DNA from: Rhodobacteraceae bacterium CCMM004
GTDB taxonomy: Bacteria; Pseudomonadota; Alphaproteobacteria; Rhodobacterales; Rhodobacteraceae
Direction of reading: 5' to 3'
Assembly (NCBI GenBank): GCA_004005435.1
Contig: RZWH01000003.1
Span: 496,001 to 560,000, forward strand
DNA: 64,000 bases
Shown here: positions 61,687 through 64,000 of the stretch, one piece after another
Numbering within the stretch: the stretch's first letter is position 1
Layout of the letters: every line of letters starts with the position of its first letter
Position numbers and translations under genes: made by a program
The notes under the pieces: generated by a model
Databases searched by the model: none
Seen by the model: only the letters and a program-made list of their open reading frames with translations
Told to the model about the DNA's origin: nothing

Positions 61687-63012
61687 ATGAAGTTCCGCCG
61701 CGCCGATTTTCCGTCCGACTTCCTCTTCGGCACGGCGACGTCGAGCTACCAGATCGAGGGCCACGCCCAGGGCGGCGCCGGCCCCACCCACTGGGACAGC
61801 TTTGCCGCCACTCCCGGCAACGTCGTCGGCGCCGACAACGGCGACATCGCCTGCGACCACCTCAACCGGTGGGAGGAGGATCTGGACCTGATCCGCGACG
61901 CGGGCTTCGACGTCTACCGATTTTCCACCTCCTGGGCGCGGGTCCTGCCCGAAGGGACCGGCACGCCCAACGCCGAGGGGCTCGACTTCTACGACCGCCT
62001 CGTCGATGGGATTCTGGAGCGCGGGATCAAGCCTGCCGCGACCCTCTATCACTGGGAGCTGCCGCAGGCGCTGGCCGACCGCGGCGGCTGGCGCAACCGC
62101 GACATCGGCGACTGGTTCGCCGAGTTCACCGAGGTCGTCATGGGCCGCATCGGCGACCGGGTCTGGTCGGCCGCTCCGATCAACGAGCCGTTCTGCGTCG
62201 GCTGGCTCAGCCACTTCCTGGGCGCCCACGCCCCCGGGATGCGCGATATCCGCGCCACCGCCCGCGCCATGCACCACATCCTGCTGGCCCACGGCCGCTC
62301 CATCGAGGTGATGCGCGGGCTGGGGATGCAGAACCTCGGCGCCGTGTGCAACTTCGAATACGTCATCCCCGCCGACGCCTCGCCCGCGGCGCAGAAGGCC
62401 GCGACGCTCTACGACGGCTACTACAACCGCTTCTTCGTCTCCGGGCTGTTCAACGGCAGCTATCCGGCCGACGTTCTGGTGGGGCTGGAGCCGCACCTGC
62501 CCAAGGGCTGGCAGGACGATTTCGACACCATCCGCGCGCCCATCGACTGGATCGGCATCAACTATTACACGCGCAAGCTGATCGGTCCGGTGGACGGCCC
62601 CTGGCCCGGCCATGGCGAGGTGCCGGGCACCCTGCCCAAGACCCAGGTGGGTTGGGAGATCTATCCCGACGGCCTCTATGCCTTCATAAAGCGGGTGCAC
62701 GAGGCCTATGCCCGCGACATCCCGATCTACATCACCGAGAACGGCATGGCCTGGGACGACAAGGTGGCCCGCGACGGCACGGTCAGCGACCCCCGCCGCA
62801 TCGCCTATATCGAGGACCACCTGGAGCGGGTAAAGCGCGCCGCCGACGAGGGCCTGCCGGTCAAGGGCTACTTCGTCTGGTCGCTGATGGACAATTTCGA
62901 ATGGGCGTTGGGCTACGGCCCCCGCTTCGGCCTGGTCCACGTGGATTACAAGACACTCAAGCGCACGCCCAAGGCGTCCTACCACGCCCTGAAAGACGCC
63001 CTGAAACGCTGA
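61687..63012 (+). CDS. Beta-glucosidase (glycoside hydrolase family 1)
   Basis: Cytosolic retaining glycosidase for beta-glucosides such as cellobiose. The 441-residue protein has the family start FPSDFLFGTATSSYQIEG, the acid/base Glu167 in PINEPF, and the nucleophile Glu351 in IYITENGMAW. FSTSWARVLPEG and WSLMDNFEWALGYGPRFGLVHVDY are also present. The ATG at 61687 follows AGGGG. No signal peptide, so substrate must enter intact. Co-transcribed with aglR, which suggests that the regulator's signal and this enzyme's substrate are linked. Confidence 0.95.
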   Translation: MKFRRADFPSDFLFGTATSSYQIEGHAQGGAGPTHWDSFAATPGNVVGADNGDIACDHLNRWEEDLDLIRDAGFDVYRFSTSWARVLPEGTGTPNAEGLDFYDRLVDGILERGIKPAATLYHWELPQALADRGGWRNRDIGDWFAEFTEVVMGRIGDRVWSAAPINEPFCVGWLSHFLGAHAPGMRDIRATARAMHHILLAHGRSIEVMRGLGMQNLGAVCNFEYVIPADASPAAQKAATLYDGYYNRFFVSGLFNGSYPADVLVGLEPHLPKGWQDDFDTIRAPIDWIGINYYTRKLIGPVDGPWPGHGEVPGTLPKTQVGWEIYPDGLYAFIKRVHEAYARDIPIYITENGMAWDDKVARDGTVSDPRRIAYIEDHLERVKRAADEGLPVKGYFVWSLMDNFEWALGYGPRFGLVHVDYKTLKRTPKASYHALKDALKR

Positions 63013-63029
63013 CGCAAAGGTCCCGGCCC

Positions 63030-63992
63030 ATGACCCCTGCCCCGAACACCCAGACGCTCGTGGCCGACATCGGCGGCACCAACACCCGCGTCGCCCTGGC
63101 CGAGGGCCGCACGATCCGCGAGGACACGATCCAGCGGTTCCGCAATGCCGATCACCCAGGGCTCGAGTCGGTGCTGCGCCGCTATCTGGGCGACAACGGC
63201 GACCCCGACTGCATCGGCGCCTGCGTCGCGGTGGCGGGGCCGGTGAACGACGGGCGCGGCACGTTGACCAACCTCGACTGGACCATCGACCGCGACACCC
63301 TTGCCCGCGCGGCCCAGGCCGAGAAGGTGGCGATCCTCAACGACCTCCAGGCGCAGGGCCACGCGCTGGGCCATATCGCCGAGAGCAACCTCAAGACGGT
63401 GATCGCAGGGACGGTGCCGCTGTCGCCCAACCCCACGCGGCTGGTGATCGGGGTCGGCACCGGGTTCAACGCCGCGCCGGTCTACGACCTGCCCGCGGGC
63501 CGCGCCGTCACCCCGTCCGAGGCCGGGCACGCCAACATGCCGATCCGCACCGAGGCAGACCTGCGCCTGTGCAAGTTCGTCGAGACCGCGCACGGCTTTC
63601 CGGCGGTCGAGGACGTGCTGTCGGGCCGCGGCCTGGTGCGCATCCACCGCTGGATCAGCCACGAGGCGGGCGCGCCGACGGAGTTGTCTGGCGCCGACAT
63701 CATCGCCGCGATCGACGACGACGCGGTGGCGGCCCAGGCGGTCGCGACCTTCATCCGCATCCTCGGCACCGAGGCGGGGAACCTGGCGCTGATCCACCTG
63801 CCCTTCGGCGGCATCTATCTAGCCGGCGGCATGGCGCGGGCGGTGGCGCCGTTCTTTTCGCGCTTCGGCTTCGAGGCGGCGTTCCGCGACAAGGGCCGGT
63901 TCTCGGGGTTCATGCAGGGGTTCTCGGTCTCGGTGATCGAGGACGACTATGCCGCGCTGACGGGCTGCGCCTGCGCGCTCGACGCCATGTGA
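63030..63992 (+). CDS. glk: Glucokinase
   Basis: Phosphorylates glucose released by the two glucosidases. The 320-residue protein has the ATP phosphate-binding start TLVADIGGTNTRVAL (about residues 9-23), VAVAGPVNDGRGTLTNLDW with substrate-binding residues, LNDLQAQGHAL (catalytic Asp region), VIGVGTGFNAAPV, PSEAGHANMP and GGIYLAGGMARAV. This is the Glk (PF02685) type. The ATG at 63030 follows AAAGG, 17 bp after the beta-glucosidase stop. The stop is 8 bp from the window edge. Confidence 0.95.
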   Translation: MTPAPNTQTLVADIGGTNTRVALAEGRTIREDTIQRFRNADHPGLESVLRRYLGDNGDPDCIGACVAVAGPVNDGRGTLTNLDWTIDRDTLARAAQAEKVAILNDLQAQGHALGHIAESNLKTVIAGTVPLSPNPTRLVIGVGTGFNAAPVYDLPAGRAVTPSEAGHANMPIRTEADLRLCKFVETAHGFPAVEDVLSGRGLVRIHRWISHEAGAPTELSGADIIAAIDDDAVAAQAVATFIRILGTEAGNLALIHLPFGGIYLAGGMARAVAPFFSRFGFEAAFRDKGRFSGFMQGFSVSVIEDDYAALTGCACALDAM

Positions 63993-64000
63993 GGGACGTC

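Overview
The window is high-GC DNA (estimated by eye at about 70 percent), almost fully coding, and looks like chromosome of an alphaproteobacterium of the order Rhodobacterales. The evidence is the alphaproteobacterial SspB adaptor, the fumC-DUF4169-ribbon-helix-helix trio, tandem SH3/DUF1236 proteins, an AglEFGAK operon under a LacI regulator, HemP, and a GC-rich intergenic repeat of a kind I recall from that group. No phage, plasmid, transposase, CRISPR array, rRNA or tRNA gene was seen.

Layout. 0-9.5 kb: a TRAP permease cut by the left edge, then two divergent units for what is probably four-carbon sugar or acid-sugar use. One holds a sugar ABC importer, a PdxA2-like dehydrogenase and an AldA-type aldehyde dehydrogenase; the other holds a DeoR regulator and a DUF1537 kinase. 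9.5-16.8 kb: iron genes, comprising a sucrase/ferredoxin-like protein, a 56-codon hemP gene behind a possible leader peptide, a FecBCDE-type importer and a FetAB-type exporter. 17-19.6 kb: a ribbon-helix-helix regulator with a near-perfect palindrome at its promoter, a PHB-depolymerase-type esterase and a C45 acyltransferase/peptidase. 19.6-28.5 kb: sspB, a membrane gene with a probable one-base slip at its start, fumC and partners, an ASKHA ferredoxin protein, a membrane-anchored pentapeptide-repeat protein with a 30-bp tandem array, and serS. 28.5-36 kb: SH3/DUF1236 paralogues, a DUF1906 protein, an SdpR/SdpI pair, a TspO-like protein, and a YfgM-like/bamB/der operon. 36-48 kb: an RND efflux pair, a small reductase, an Atm1-type exporter, a LysM protein, a LOG-family hydrolase and RarD. 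48-53 kb: a deacetylase-like protein with a huge Ala/Pro linker, then trpG-trpD without trpC. 53.6-64 kb: an alpha-glucoside uptake and hydrolysis operon (aglEFGAK) divergent from aglR, a GH1 beta-glucosidase and glucokinase.

The most unusual structure is a family of intergenic repeats of about 140-170 bp with at least five copies (two near 15.1-15.4 kb, one reversed at 23.0-23.2 kb, two in tandem at 53.2-53.5 kb). The best copy has perfect 17-bp inverted arms. Other points are the 20-bp perfect inverted repeat inside the pentapeptide gene, five hairpins packed behind aglE, the hemP leader ORF, and a sugar ABC ATPase whose second Walker B has lost its acidic pair. Gene functions rest on motif recognition by eye; starts were chosen from ribosome-binding sites and overlaps. 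No database search was possible.
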